DNA of 64,000 nt from Monocercomonoides exilis (taxonomy: Eukaryota > Preaxostyla > Oxymonadida > Polymastigidae), in contig LSRY02000030.1 of the NCBI GenBank assembly GCA_001643675.2, positions 730,501 to 794,500 of the forward strand, in the 5' to 3' direction. Under the pieces are notes generated by a model, which had not been told where the DNA came from, did no database searches, and worked only from the letters and a program-made list of their open reading frames with translations. A program made the position numbers and the translations under genes. Below are positions 22,218 through 34,842 of the stretch, piece after piece; positions within the stretch are counted from its first letter, which is position 1; every line of letters starts with the position of its first letter.

Positions 22218-24666
22218 ATGAGTCGACTAATTCCTCCAAAGTATTCTTCCCATGTTAAGGATATTACAAATACTATGTTAAATAAAGAAAATGATCCATC
22301 TTTTCTTTCTTCTGAACAAAACTCAAAACAATCACAACAATCAACAAATAAAGTATCTATTCAAAATTCAAAATGCATTACCAGTAAAAAAGCATGCGAT
22401 CTTAAAAAAGATTTATTGGAGAATAAAACATCTCGCACAACACCTTCACCAACTGTTAATACGATAAATACGACAAGAACTATTCAATCCAAGCCTGTGT
22501 CTTCGGTTTCAATAAAATCTACAAAAGCAGAGACTCATAAACAACCTCCAAAAACAAGTCCAATCGCAACAAATAAAGTTTCTAGAAATTTACCTGCAAC
22601 TAGTTCTCGGCTTCAAAATACAACAAAAAGCACATCATCAAAAAGTGTTTCACAATGCTCCAATCACCAAAATCCAACAACTTCTTCAATAACCACAAGC
22701 AAAAGACCATCATGGGATGTTAAGGGCAAGCTTGCTGATTTGGAAAAACGATTTGATGAACTTGTTGGAAAACTTGAGCAATCCGGGTGCAAAGAACAGG
22801 AATTAACAGTGGAGGTGGCTCATGTGCAGGCTGAAGCAAATGAAAAAGAAACTCAAAAGACCTTTGTAAAGTCAAAACTTCAAGAATTAAAATCTGCTTC
22901 AGATGCAGTTCAGTTTGAGCTCACAGAAACAAAGAGAACCAATGAAGACCTTTCATCAAAATTGATTGTTTTACAAAAGAAACTTTCATCATCTGAAGAA
23001 GAAAGAGAGAGTTTGAAGAAATCCTTAGATGAGCGAGGAAAAATTCTTTCAGAAGCCGAAGAACGGCATAATATTGCAGCTATACAAATGAAAGCAATCA
23101 AAGATCAGTGTGACAATCAAACAAATGAGCTTGAACATCTCAAGGAAGAATTAAAAGAACGAGAAAAAACGATGGAAGAAATGAAAAAGCAGTCGCAAGA
23201 AGATGAAAATCTCAGAAGAAAGCTTCACAACAAGCTCCAGCTGCTCAAAGGAACGATTCGTGTGTTTTGTCGTTTGAGACCAACATTGCCAGGAGAAGAG
23301 AGCGATGGCGGGAAAATACTCATCACTTCGAATGGAGAAGACCAGAAAATAGAACTCCGCGGGGTGATGAGGCACGAAGACTCGCTAAAAGCAGGAGAGA
23401 GGGCAATGAACTATTCATTCTGCTATGACAGAGTGTTTCCGTCGTATGCAGATAACGGCCTTGTGTTTGAGGAAGTGTCACAACTTGTGCAGTCTGCATT
23501 GGATGGATATTCTGTTTGCATCTTTTGCTATGGAGCGACGGGATCGGGAAAGACATTCACAATGATGGGACCAGGAGTTTATCATGGGACAAGGCTGATG
23601 ATGAAGAAGAGGAAAGAGATGAATGATATGTTGAATAGCAGCTCTTCATTTAGCATATCTGAGCAATCATCATCACCATCTTCTCCTTCTTCGTCGTCTT
23701 CATCATTCAGTTTTTCTTCATCTCAACAGATGGACATTTGTGAAGAAGATAACTTGCAAGCTGCAAAAGAGGAAGAAGAGTGGAAGAAGATTGGCATTAT
23801 TCCAAGAGCAGCTGAACAGATTTTTGAAGCCACACAAGAACTGAAAGAAAAAGGATGGGATTTTGATTTGAAAGCTACGTTTTTGGAGATTTACATGGAG
23901 CAAATAAGAGACTTGCTGAGATCAAATACAACAGAAACCCCAAAATACGATATTCATCATGATGGAAGTTTGAAAATTATTATTTATTTATTTTATTATT
24001 TGAGATTTAAATTTTTTATTTAATTTATGATTATTTTTTCCTTCAATGAAAATATCGAAATATATTCTTTTTTTAAATTCCAATTGAACATTCCTAATTT
24101 CTTTTCTTCGCTCAGCCGACACGATTGTCGATGGACTGACTGTTGTTCCCATCACTTCTCTTTCAGACGTCCAGGAGCTTCTGCGCAAAGCGTCGTCCCA
24201 GCGATCCACAGCATCCACGATGTGCAACAAGGAGTCTTCTCGTTCTCATTCTGTGTTCACCCTCAAATTGACAGGGAAAAACCCAGCCACAGGGCAAGTT
24301 ACGAAGGGAGTACTGAACTTGATTGATCTGGCAGGCTCTGAGCGATTGGAGAAAAGCCATGCGAAGGACCACACGCTGAACGAGACGAGGTCGATCAACG
24401 CGTCTCTATCTGCGCTGGGCGATGTGTTTGCAGCGAGAGCAGCGAACAAAGCACACATTCCGTATCGCAACTCGAAACTGACGTATTTGCTGCAGCCGTG
24501 TTTGTCTGGCGACTCAAAGACACTCATGCTGGTCAACATTTCACCGTCCTCGGCCAGTCTGAATGAAACACTCTGTTCGCTCAGATTTGCCACACTTGTC
24601 GGGCAAGTGAGTGTGAAGACGAGCGCTTCGAAGAAAAAAATGGAATGCACTGTGGAACAAATATAG
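22218..24666 (+). CDS. kinesin-14 (C-terminal motor kinesin)
   Basis: Two exons (22218-23967, 24116-24666), 766 residues. The 148-bp intron (donor GTTTGA, acceptor CTCAG) is required: the frame otherwise stops before the switch regions. The order is a Ser/Thr/Lys-rich tail (1-170), a long coiled coil (about 175-340), then the motor, beginning [14 protein letters not shown]. The Walker A is G-A-T-G-S-G-K-T (about 440), switch [10 protein letters not shown] (about 620) and switch II D-L-A-G-S-E-R (about 654). A motor at the C-terminus preceded by the neck is the hallmark of minus-end-directed kinesin-14, used in spindle organisation. A roughly 65-residue Ser/Glu-rich insertion (about 458-525) follows the P-loop helix, where other kinesins have a short loop. 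The usual Q of Y-G-Q-T-G-S-G-K-T is Ala. Confidence 0.95.
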
Positions 24667-25240
24667 CATTTTAAAAGTGGGATTTGCACTTTTTCACCAA
24701 TAAAATCGCTCATTTCAATAGATATATTCGAATTAGATTATTCTCACAACATTTCCATTACGCAAAAGAAAAACATTTCATTATTGAAATCTTCGACTCT
24801 TCGCTTTCCATTTGAAAATATCACTTCATTCAGTTATTTTTTTTCTTCATTTATTCTAGATATTCCAATTCGATATCGTTTAAGTTATAATTAGTACTTT
24901 TATTTTAATTTTCATAATTTAATTATTTTTTAATTATCATAATCTTATTTGAAAATTTATAGCAAAAAAATAAAATACATTTGAAAAAACACAATAAACA
25001 ATATTTTAAATTTTTTTTCAAAATTTAAAATTGAAAAATAGTTTTGAAGAATTAAAAAACGATACAAGAAACAAATGATCATTTTTTAATTTTTTATTAA
25101 ATAATTATCTATTAAGGGTATTAATATAATTAAAGGTTTGTTTGATCAGAAAATTTGGTATAAAACCAGAACAGAAACATGTTGATCAAAAATTATCCGA
25201 TACATAAGCATTTATTTCTTGATAATATTTGAAAGTTCAA
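24667..25240. other. AT-rich intergenic stretch
   Basis: 3' flank of the kinesin gene and 5' flank of the reductase gene. Very A/T-rich with no frame of note. Confidence 0.6.
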
Positions 25241-27710
25241 ATGACAAGTGAAATATTAATTGATGATGTGAAAAAGGAGACTACTGGTGCTGAAATCGTT
25301 TGCAAATATTTTTTCGAAATAAATGATATAATTCATTTCTTTAAACTATTTTCAGATGTCTGAAATTGTGTTTTATAGAACATATGCTCAGACTCTTTCA
25401 TCTGGAAGAAAAGAAACGTTTGAAGAAACTGTCCAGAGAGTGGAAAACATGCATATTAATAAATTCCCTGAACATTTCTTTGAAATCCATCAAGCAATGA
25501 ATTTTGTGAGAGAGAAAAAAGTTGTTCCTTCGATGAGATCGATGCAATACGCAGGAAGAGCAATTGAATTGTCAAATGCAAGAATGTACAATTGCAGCTT
25601 TACAAATATTGAAAATTTCAGAGATTTCGCTGATATATTGTTTTTATTGTGCTGCGGATGCGGATGTGGATACAGCGTGCAGAAAAGGCACGTTTCAAAA
25701 TTACCAGCAATTAAACAAGGACACGAAGAATTGTTCATTATTCCTGATACAAAAGAAGGATGGGCAGAATCCGTTGTTCATTTATTGGAGAATCCCGAAG
25801 TTCAATTCGATTATTCGAAAATTCGTCCACGGGGAGCTCAGTTATCAACCGGGGGAACTGCAAGTGGGCCAGAAACTCTGGAATTGATGCATGAAAATCT
25901 TCGTACAATTGTTAAAGGAGCTATTGGGAGAAAATTAAAGCCACTGGAAGTTCATGATATTTTGTGTCAGATTGGAGATCTGATTGTATCAGGAGGATCA
26001 CGTAGAAGTGCTTTGATCTCATTATTTGATGTTGATGATGAGGAAATGATGAATTGCAAAGCAGGATGGGAATGGTTCAACACTCATCCACACAGAGCCA
26101 GAGCGAACAACTCTGCTGTTTTGCTGCGAAGTTCACCCACATTTATGAATGATTTGAAAATGTGCGTGAGGAAATGCTTTGAGAATGGAACAGGAGAGCC
26201 AGGGGTATTTTTGACAAATGATCCAGATTATGGAACAAATCCATGTGCTGAAATTTCGTTAAGATCAAAGCAAATGTGCAATTTGACAGAAGTGAATGTT
26301 GCTGCGTGCAAAACCAAAAAAGAGTTTATTGAAGCTGTTGAAGCCGCTGCGGCATTGGGAACACTGCAAGCAACATACACCAATTTTGAATTTATCCAAC
26401 CAGAATGGAAGAAGAACTGCGAAGAGGAAGCACTTCTTGGTGTTTCACTTACAGGACTTGCACAAAACTGGGAATTAATCTCAGCAGATGGAGGAGCAAC
26501 GCTTGAAGAGGCAGCACAAAGAGCAAAAGAGGTGAATGCAGAATGGGCAAAGAGACTTGGAATCAATCCAGCTGCTCGAATTGGATGTGTCAAACCGAGC
26601 GGGACAACATCAGCATTGCTTGGAACAACTTCTGGAATTCATGCAGCTCATGCTCCATATTATCTGAGAAGAGTGAGAATTGAGTCAAATTCTCCAATAA
26701 CTGCATATCTGCTGAATATTCTCCGCAGTTTGAAAAATCAGGACGATTCTGTTTCAGATGAATGGACACAATCATCATTTGCAATTTCTCCTAAAAGCAC
26801 ACCAGTTTATCAGATTGCAAGGTTGGCTGATGAATGCGAAAAGCACATTGGATTGCCGCTTATCGAAACAGACGTTTATTCAAGACAGAAATTGAAAGAC
26901 GAAGAGGAGAAAGTGCAAAGAGAAGAAGCAGAAAAAGCGAGACAAAAAGCAGAAATGGACGATGCAAAGGCAGAAAGCGAAGTAAGAACGCCTTCTCCTG
27001 TTCCTTCGCCCACTGAATCATCATCATCATCGTCTGGGCTGAGAGCCACAGCCGTTCCAGCGTCGCTTGTGGTAACTATGCCCATCAACATGAGCGGATC
27101 AATCGTTAGAGACAACGAAGCTGCTGTTTCTCTGTTGGACAGAGCAGCATTCATTCATCAGCATTTCATTCAAACTTCACATCGATCAGGGCCGAACTAT
27201 CACAATGTGTCATTGACTGTGAACTACAACCAGACACAAACAGTGATGAAGGAAGGAGAGATGGGAATGGAGACAATCAAAGGGGAAGAAGATGCTATTC
27301 TCAACTGGATAGAAGGACACACAAACTGCTTTGCTGGAATTGCGCTATTCCCTGACATGACAGCTGGCTCAAAGAAATATCCTCAATTGCCATTTGAAGA
27401 AGTTGAGAAAGAGGTTTATGAGAAATGGCTTGCAACATGGAAAAAACTGGGAGCAGTCGCTATGGAGAAGAAAAAGAGCGAGATCCAAGCAAGCAAGAAG
27501 CTGTTGTCCATAAAGAAATGCTCAATGTGTGCAAACATCTCAAGTACAGAAGGCAGCAATGAAGAAGAAGAAGATGCCAGCGAAGAAACAGAGAAAGATG
27601 TGTTGAAATTGCTGATTGAAGGAATGACAGAAGTTGAATGGGATCCAAATGCAGCCGATAAGAGAAAGGAGATTCTTGCCTGTGCTGGTGGAAATTGCGA
27701 GTATGTGTGA
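25241..27710 (+). CDS. class II (adenosylcobalamin-dependent) ribonucleotide reductase, monomeric type
   Basis: The core frame is 25356-27710 (784 residues). It begins right after an acceptor-like TTTTCAG, and a small first exon (25241-25297, donor GTTTGC) joins it in frame over a 58-bp intron, adding 19 residues; this exon is tentative. The protein follows the Lactobacillus-type triphosphate reductase. M-Y-N-C (about residue 80) holds the first active-site Cys. N-P-C-A-E (about 295) holds the thiyl-radical Cys, with the second Cys of the redox pair exactly 11 residues on (Q-M-C-N-L). The C-terminal C-A-G-G-N-C is the swinging pair that re-reduces the enzyme. It makes dNTPs from NTPs without oxygen but needs cobalamin. 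A 65-residue charged, Ser-rich insertion (about 508-575) is not found in bacterial enzymes. Confidence 0.93.
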
Positions 27711-28442
27711 GCTTGAGAGCACAATCAATGCTTTTTGAACTCAATTATTGATTCGAGAATTGATTGAGAAATTTGAGCTTCTGATGATTCAGTGTTGCAT
27801 TGAGAATACACAAGAACACAGGAGATGACATATCAGCAAGGAACAATGAAATTGATATTTGACAAAGAAATAAATGCTTTTCATTCAATTACAACGATTT
27901 TCAAACAATCATCATTTTCAAAGAAGTGAAAAGAATTCTTTTGCTGTATTTTAAACAAGTTTCAGAAAAGGGCTATCCCTTTTTTTGATAGATTGCAACT
28001 TAAAAAATTTGACTTTTCAGTTCATTTTTATTTTTTGAATTTTTACGAATGATGTGTTTTTAAACACATTTTTTTCAATTCTGTTTTGTTTTCTTGTTTC
28101 ATTTCACAAAAATAACTCAAAAAATATAAATAATTAAAAAAAAAATCCACAAATTTGTAACATATTTTACAAAATCAATTCAGTTGATGATAAAACTTCC
28201 AAAAAACAATAAAACGGGAAGAAAGAAACATAACAATCTTTTTCCTCAAAAACTGAAAATTTGATATGGATTTAATAAGTTATAGATTCTATTCTAATAA
28301 TGAAAGCTAAGCAGCTGACTTAACATTGCATATCAAAACAAAAACTTGTTAAAAAGAAAAAGTTGGATTGAAAGAAAAGAAAAAAGTGACAAAAAAAAAA
28401 AAAAAAAAGAATAAAAATGCGAAAATGCTATCATTCGCTGAC
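27711..28442. other. intergenic stretch between convergent genes
   Basis: 3' flanks of the reductase (plus) and of the ORP gene (minus). A/T-rich with no gene seen. Confidence 0.6.
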
Positions 28443-31251
28443 TTAACGACTTGGCGGCGGAGGAGGTGGGGGAGGAGGGGGAGGAGGAACAGGAGCAGAA
28501 GAGTCCGTGGGTGAAGTCGGTGGAGCAACAGCAGTCGATCTTGGTGTTGGCGGGGCAGAAGTGGGTACATTAGAGCCAGATACAAGCGAAGCAGAAGAGA
28601 AAGGCCAAGGAGGAGGAAGCAGCGGAGGGAGAGGGGGATAATCAGTGACACAAACATCCACATCTTTTCCCTTTGCGCTTTCGGCTCCGATTGGAGGAGG
28701 AGGAAGAAGCGTCTGGGCATCGGGGATGTTGTAAGGGCTACGCTCGATAACAGGAGGTTGGGATGAAAGAGAAGAAGGTGTGGAAGAAGAAGAAGAAGAT
28801 GATGATGAACCGATATTCTCTTTGAATGCTCTGTCTTCTGCCTCACTCCAAGGCGACAGGTCTTCGTAATTGAAGCGCCATCTGTTTGTTTCTGTGTCCA
28901 AATGGAAGAAGCGCTGGCGCCAGCCAATCTTCTTCTCGTTCCGCTCAGCGTATTGTCTTCTCTGCTCTTCTTCAATCTTCGTTTTTTCGACTGTGGCACC
29001 GTCGTAGTCTACCTTCCGCAGATGCTTCGTGACGTTTGTCCAAAGACTGATAAAGTTATCATGAAAAAAAAAAAAAAAGAAAATGAATAAAAACAAAATG
29101 TAGAAGAGAATTGATTGTGATCAGATTATAGAGAAATAGTGCATATAGAGTACATTAATAATATAATTAGGTTACAAATAAGTTTTCATTTTTCATTTGA
29201 AATAAAATGATTATTAAACAGATGAGTAACTTCATTCAAAAGAAAAAAAGAAGAAATAGATCGCAACAAACAAACCGTCTGCTTTCGTGTGGAAGTTGCA
29301 AATCTTCAGTTGCAACACACTTGTTCAGCACTGTTTCTTTCTGCACATCAAACACCTTTTGCGGCTGGCCATTCTGAAATAAAATAGAAATGGCATTAAA
29401 AAAAAGAGAGAAAGAATGAAAAATTTGAAAAAAATATATGTCAATACATTCAAAAAGAACTGAAAAAACTTTGTTCCAAAAAATTTTGTTTTCAACAATT
29501 CTGAAGTTATTGAACAATAACAACAAAAAATAAATAACTTTAATAAAAATATTCTCATCACATCACCCAGAGCACTCATCCATCCATTCATAACACACTG
29601 CCACAATTGGTGGCTCTCTCTCATCTGTTATCGTCAAATAGCTCGTCCAATCCCCTTTCAGCGAAAACAGCTCTTTGCCCTTCACAACCTTCGGGCCGGG
29701 AATTAATCCCCCCGTCGCCTTCTTCATCTCTTCCTTTTCCGCATCTTTCTCTCTCTTCTTTTTGCCCTGTGATCGCTCTTGTACTGTTATTTCATTGATA
29801 CTCCCGGAAACCTGATTGTACTTGCCAAATAGCATGCTCTGTGTGTTAATAAGAATTTGAAATACAAGAATTACGAGCCATAAAAAAATTATATTCAAAT
29901 AAAAATCTTCCAATCCACTTACAATTGATAATTCCATCAAAGAAAGTTCATAAAAATATATTTTTTGCTCGAGTTCCAAAAAATCGTTAGCATTCCACGT
30001 CATATTTTCATCTCTTATTAACTTCCAAAATTCAACATAAAATTCTCCATCGCATTCATTCCATACTTTTGGCTCGAACTTAAGAAACGCGCCGAGTCCA
30101 GTGTCTTCGCAGATGATGTGGCAGGGGTCGCATATCTCCATCGCCATCTTCCCGATAAACACGCCCCGCACATACGCCGAAGGGAACGTGAAGTGGTAGC
30201 TCTCACATGGAATAGGCTTTCGTGGGGGGAGATGGCCGAATTTCTGATCAGAGCATTCCGAAGAAGCAGAGTTTTGACTGGATGATGCTGCTGCTGAAGA
30301 GGAAGAGGAAGAGGAAGAGGAAGAGGAAGAAGAAGAAGAAGAGGAAGCCAAAGAATTCTCTGAGTTTTCTGCACTTTTTGCTTGGAGTGCTGCTTTTGAT
30401 GGACGATTAATCAAAAATAACATTGCATCGCCTTCAAGGAGCGCTGCTGCAGAATTTCCAAGAAATTTTGATCGGGTGTATATCTGCCCTGTTGCCACAA
30501 AGCCTCTATATCGATTTTCAAAGTGAAATGCAGTGACTGGAGGATGATGCGACACCTGCTCACCGATATACCACGTTTTAGAACCGTCTGCGTGTGGCCA
30601 GAAGCATCTAAAAATCTCACCCAAAACGGGATTGTATGGCTTTCTTACCCCCTTTCGTTGCGAATGCCACCCAGAAAAATACCACTTTGTAAGTGCAACC
30701 ATCCTCATAATTGGATCATCTTCTAAAAGTGCTCTAAATGTTAAAAATCCATTAAGAAATTAAGAAATTATTATTTCTCAAACGAATGAAGGAAATCGGA
30801 ATGAGACATGAAATCAGTAAATCTTTCCGTGAAAGAACGATGCTCCAAAACAAATGTTGGCACTTTTATTGTTTAAATATGTAGGAAAGCGAACAAACAA
30901 AATACACGCCGTAGATGAATTAATAAATATTCTTTAAAAAAAACTACAAACATGTAATTCTTGACAAATCCATTCCGTGAGTAAGTTGTTTTGCCATTCC
31001 CAAGAGAATGCTTCGCGGCTTTTCATCAAAAACTTAATTAATAAATAATTATAATCAATTCTTTTAAAAATGTGTTGAATACTTTCTTCTTGATCCTCTA
31101 CAATAGTCATATCTTGCATGTTTTTAATTTCGCTCTCTGATGGAATAGGATCTTCTGGTGGTTCGTATCGAGGTGTAACAGCTCCAGATGGCGTTGATGG
31201 ACAACTGTCATCCGCAGAGCTTTCGTCAATAAGACATTCTCTCTCGCTCAT
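28443..31251 (-). CDS. oxysterol-binding-protein-related lipid transfer protein, ORP5/8-like, six exons
   Basis: Exons 30948-31251, 30784-30862, 29923-30733, 29599-29838, 29276-29373 and 28443-29046 join to 711 residues with all phases closed. ORPs shuttle sterols, PI4P or phosphatidylserine at membrane contacts. The lipid-pocket marks are L-P-T-F-V-L-E-H-R-S, K-P-Y-N-P-V-L-G-E and the signature E-Q-V-S-H-H-P-P (about residue 187). The tail E-S-R-R-L-W followed by W-R-Q-R-F-F-H-L-D and Y-E-D-L-S-P-W is closest to animal ORP5/ORP8. Unlike those there is no PH domain and no C-terminal membrane anchor; the protein ends in a poly-Pro stretch. A Ser-run insertion sits in the core. The third intron (29839-29922, GTAAGT) is 84 bp with no stop, so retention would keep the frame. 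The exon 1 donor (GTAGTT) is chosen on phase alone and is the least certain junction. Confidence 0.88.
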
Positions 31252-31602
31252 TATTGATCTTTGCCCACTACATAATTGACGAATAATGTGAAATTTTAAA
31301 GTTTGTTTTTTCTTCAATATACATTTGATCTCGCAAAGAAATTGCTCACTTATGCAAAATTTTATTGTCAATATCAATAAAATTTTATTGTTTTCTTGAA
31401 ATACATTTTTTTATTCGTTTTCATTTTATGATTTATTATTTGTTATTTATCGATTTATTTTGCTTTTAAACACTATTACACTTTTTATTTGCATATGTTT
31501 CAATAAAAAAATCATATATCATTTTAATTTCAGGTGAAAATTCCTTAAGATCACAGAGAAAATGAAAAAATGAAATTCGACTAATTTATCAATGCTTTTC
31601 AT
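31252..31602. other. intergenic stretch
   Basis: 5' flank of the ORP gene and left edge of surface-protein copy A. No gene seen. Confidence 0.5.
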
Positions 31603-34600
31603 TTGAACGTATTATCTCCCTTCATTCAATATTCTATCATTCAAAGCAATGCTAACTCATCAATGATGTTTCTTTCTTGTACTTTAGATTATGATAACTC
31701 AAACGAATCGCCTTTTCAACTTAAAGGAGGATTTATATCTCTGACAAATTTCTCAATATCAGAAAAAAAGAACACTTTATTTCCTTCGCTCATTTCGTCT
31801 CCTCTTCATTCTACTATTTTTCACTTTCAATCAACGAGCTGGAAAAATATTATAATTAAAGAATCACATTATTATTGAATGGAAAATTTAAGTATGTATC
31901 TCTACAAAAGATGAACTTCTTTAATATTTCTACGATTCATTAAAAAAAATACTCAATCATTTAATGCAGCATCAAATGTCTTCTGCAAAGCCATGAAATT
32001 ACATAGCTGCACATTTGGAATCATTGGGAAGGCATTCAATGCAATTATATCCGATGAAAAGAGGTTATATCAACAAATAAAGATTGACAATTGTTCGCAC
32101 ATTGAATGCAATCATTATTTGAACAATGAAGAGCGCAAAATTTTGGTAGATTCTACATTGTTGAAGGATTCATCATGGCTTAACTGTTGCTCCAATGGCT
32201 CGATTGAAAACGAAAAGAGTGGAGGTGCAATTTTTATGACTTGTAATGAAACTGCTGAAATTGAAATAAAAAACTGTTCTTTTAGCAACTGCAGTTGCGA
32301 AAGTTCTGGCGGAGCGATATGTACAAAAAAACTTGCTTTCCACAATTGTGAATGGGTCAACTTTCGTTGATTGCCAATCTGGATATCTTGGTGGGTCAAT
32401 TTGCTTAATCGGAATAAAATCAAATTATCTTTTAAGCTTTAATAAATTTGTCAATTGCAAAACAAGCGGAACCTATGGAGGCGCAGCGTACATATATGGA
32501 TATCCATCAAATAATCAAGTTAACATGAATATTTTAGAGAATTGCAATTCTCTAAGTTATGGAGGAGGATTGATGCATCATGATACTCCAAGTGCAATTA
32601 GGTATTCAAATAAACTTACAAATAATTGCACATCCTCATTTGGAGGAGGACTTTATTTGAGTTTCTAGAATATTCAACCCACAATTCCAGAGATGAAATT
32701 GTTTTCTTTTTGTCTTTTTATAAATAATTCGGCCACGAAAGGAAATGATGTTCGTTTATTGGATTCAGAGAATTGTTTGAATTTCTTTGATCCAACGATT
32801 GGATGCTTAACAACTTCAGTTGAAAACCAAGTATTAATGTATGTTAATGAAGATTATATTTTTAATTTGATGCCAACAACTATTGACTCGCATTTGGTGA
32901 ATTTTGAGAATGGTCAAGACATTGACGTTTGTGGGCTTGAAGTCAAAAAATGTAGAACAATTGGGTTTTCTGTGACAAAAGCTAGATCGTCCACCAACTT
33001 TTCAATCATTCTTGAGAGCTCACTGATAAAAGAAACACAGATATTAATTGGCGAAAACATTGTTTGTATCAGTCGAAAAAACGAAACATTCGTTCCAGTG
33101 ATAGAATGTTGTTCAACAAATGGATCTTTCTTTCAAATTGGGACAGGGTCTCTGAAAATCGAACATATCGTTATTGTTTTGAGTCAAAATGCTTCTCCAG
33201 AAATAACCATTTTTCATAGCACGAACTCAGGCGAGCTTATAATACACAATTGCATTATCAAAGGAAGCTATCCTCCCACTTCAAATAGCCTGACCGCAGC
33301 TATTTTTTCTGGATGCAATTCAAAAACAGAAATTGGAATGTGTAATGTTTCTTCTTTTTTCCTTTCTGGCAAGCCTGTTTTTGATATTAAGCCATGCTCT
33401 TTACAAGCACCTTCACTTAATATTTCTAATACAACATTTTCAGGCATTTCAAGAAAGACCGGAAGCGGATGTATCTTTGAAAAAGTTATTGAAAGCGATG
33501 AACTGTTTTCAGTAAATGATGTTATTATTGAGGATTGCACAACAGAAGATGGAAATGGTGGTGGATTTTGGATTGAGTCGAATTATGGAAGTTCGCTGAG
33601 AATTGGAGTGAGCGAAAAAGAGACCTCATTCAGCAGGTGCTCATGCAAGAATTTATTACCAGGAAACGGATATGATGGAGGAATGTACCTAAAGTTTGAC
33701 AAAGGTGCAAGCGATTTTATTGTGACAAGCACTTCATTCACTGAATGCAGCGCATCTAAAGGAGGAACAAATATCTTCATCGAATGTCGGTGCCTGAAGG
33801 AATTGATTAATGCAACTTCTTTAAACTTTTTGCGAGAAGATATGCTAAACAGAGATTTAATGGGATTTGAGGAAGGAAATGAAAACGTTCCAATCGAATT
33901 AGAAGCATTTTTTGTGGAATTTAATGGAACTGGATATGTTGGAGGAGATAATGATTGTGACTTAAGTGGTTGTGGAACATATTCATACACTTGTACATCG
34001 TTATCACATCCTATTTCCTTACGATTTGAATTGATAGATAGAAATATAATTATAAATTCAATAGTAACACTTAAAGAAGCAATTGAGATGAACGATTTTG
34101 AATGCGAAATGACTGGTGCAACAACTACTACTCAATTTGATGTTTATCCTCCTTCAAGTATTCCTTCTGGGAATGTTATTTGTTTTAGAAATAATGCAAA
34201 TCTAATAAATTTGTGCTTTTCTCTTCATCCAAGTATTTCTTCTGCATCTGCTTTCATAAAATTTGCACCATCAACTGAGAAGACAAATTATTACAGATCT
34301 TTTCTTGCTCTTTTTCTGGTATCTCTGGATCTGAGATATCATGTGCCATTATTTCATCAACAAATGTAAAGATAACAATCAGCGAATGCACTTTGTCTGA
34401 ATTGTTATCATCATCCACACTGATGTTATTTGAATCTACAGTTGAAATAAATCAATCACATTTCCGAGATACTTGCGCTCCAAGCAGTGTTAAAGGTGGG
34501 GCGTTAAGCGTTTATTTAAAAGAGTATCAATATTTTTCTTTGAATGAATCAAGTAGCAACAACTGTGAATGCTCAAATACATCTGGAAAAGGAGGCTTTG

Positions 34601-34842
34601 TATATTTGAATGCGTTCCTCTCAATTCTTGAAGAGCCGTTTCTAATAAAGGCATGCAGTTTTGAAGGAAATTCTGCATTTCTTGGGAAAAACATATTTTT
34701 AGGTTAACAATCTGAGTGAGTCTGTATCGATGAATACTTTAAATATAAATTTCGATGGCATGAATTACGATGAGAACCTTTTTATTGGAAACGACAAATT
34801 TTTACCAAACCAATAGATCTCCTTCACTTTTTCGTCCCTCGT
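31603..34842 (+). pseudogene. surface-protein copy A, broken 5' half
   Basis: Successive frames carry the same Cys/Gly-rich beta-helix repeats as copy B (for example C-S-F-S-N-C-S-C with S-G-G-A-I, and T-Y-G-G-A-A-Y), but they are broken repeatedly. There is a stop and shift between 31,878 and 31,993. A shift lies near 32,320-32,370 beside a seven-A run. An in-frame TAG at 32666-32668 has the frame open on both sides. A shift follows at 34,369-34,393, and stops plus a shift at 34,705-34,842. No signal peptide was found at the left edge. These lesions argue for a non-functional 5' half, unless several are assembly errors in A runs. Confidence 0.8.
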
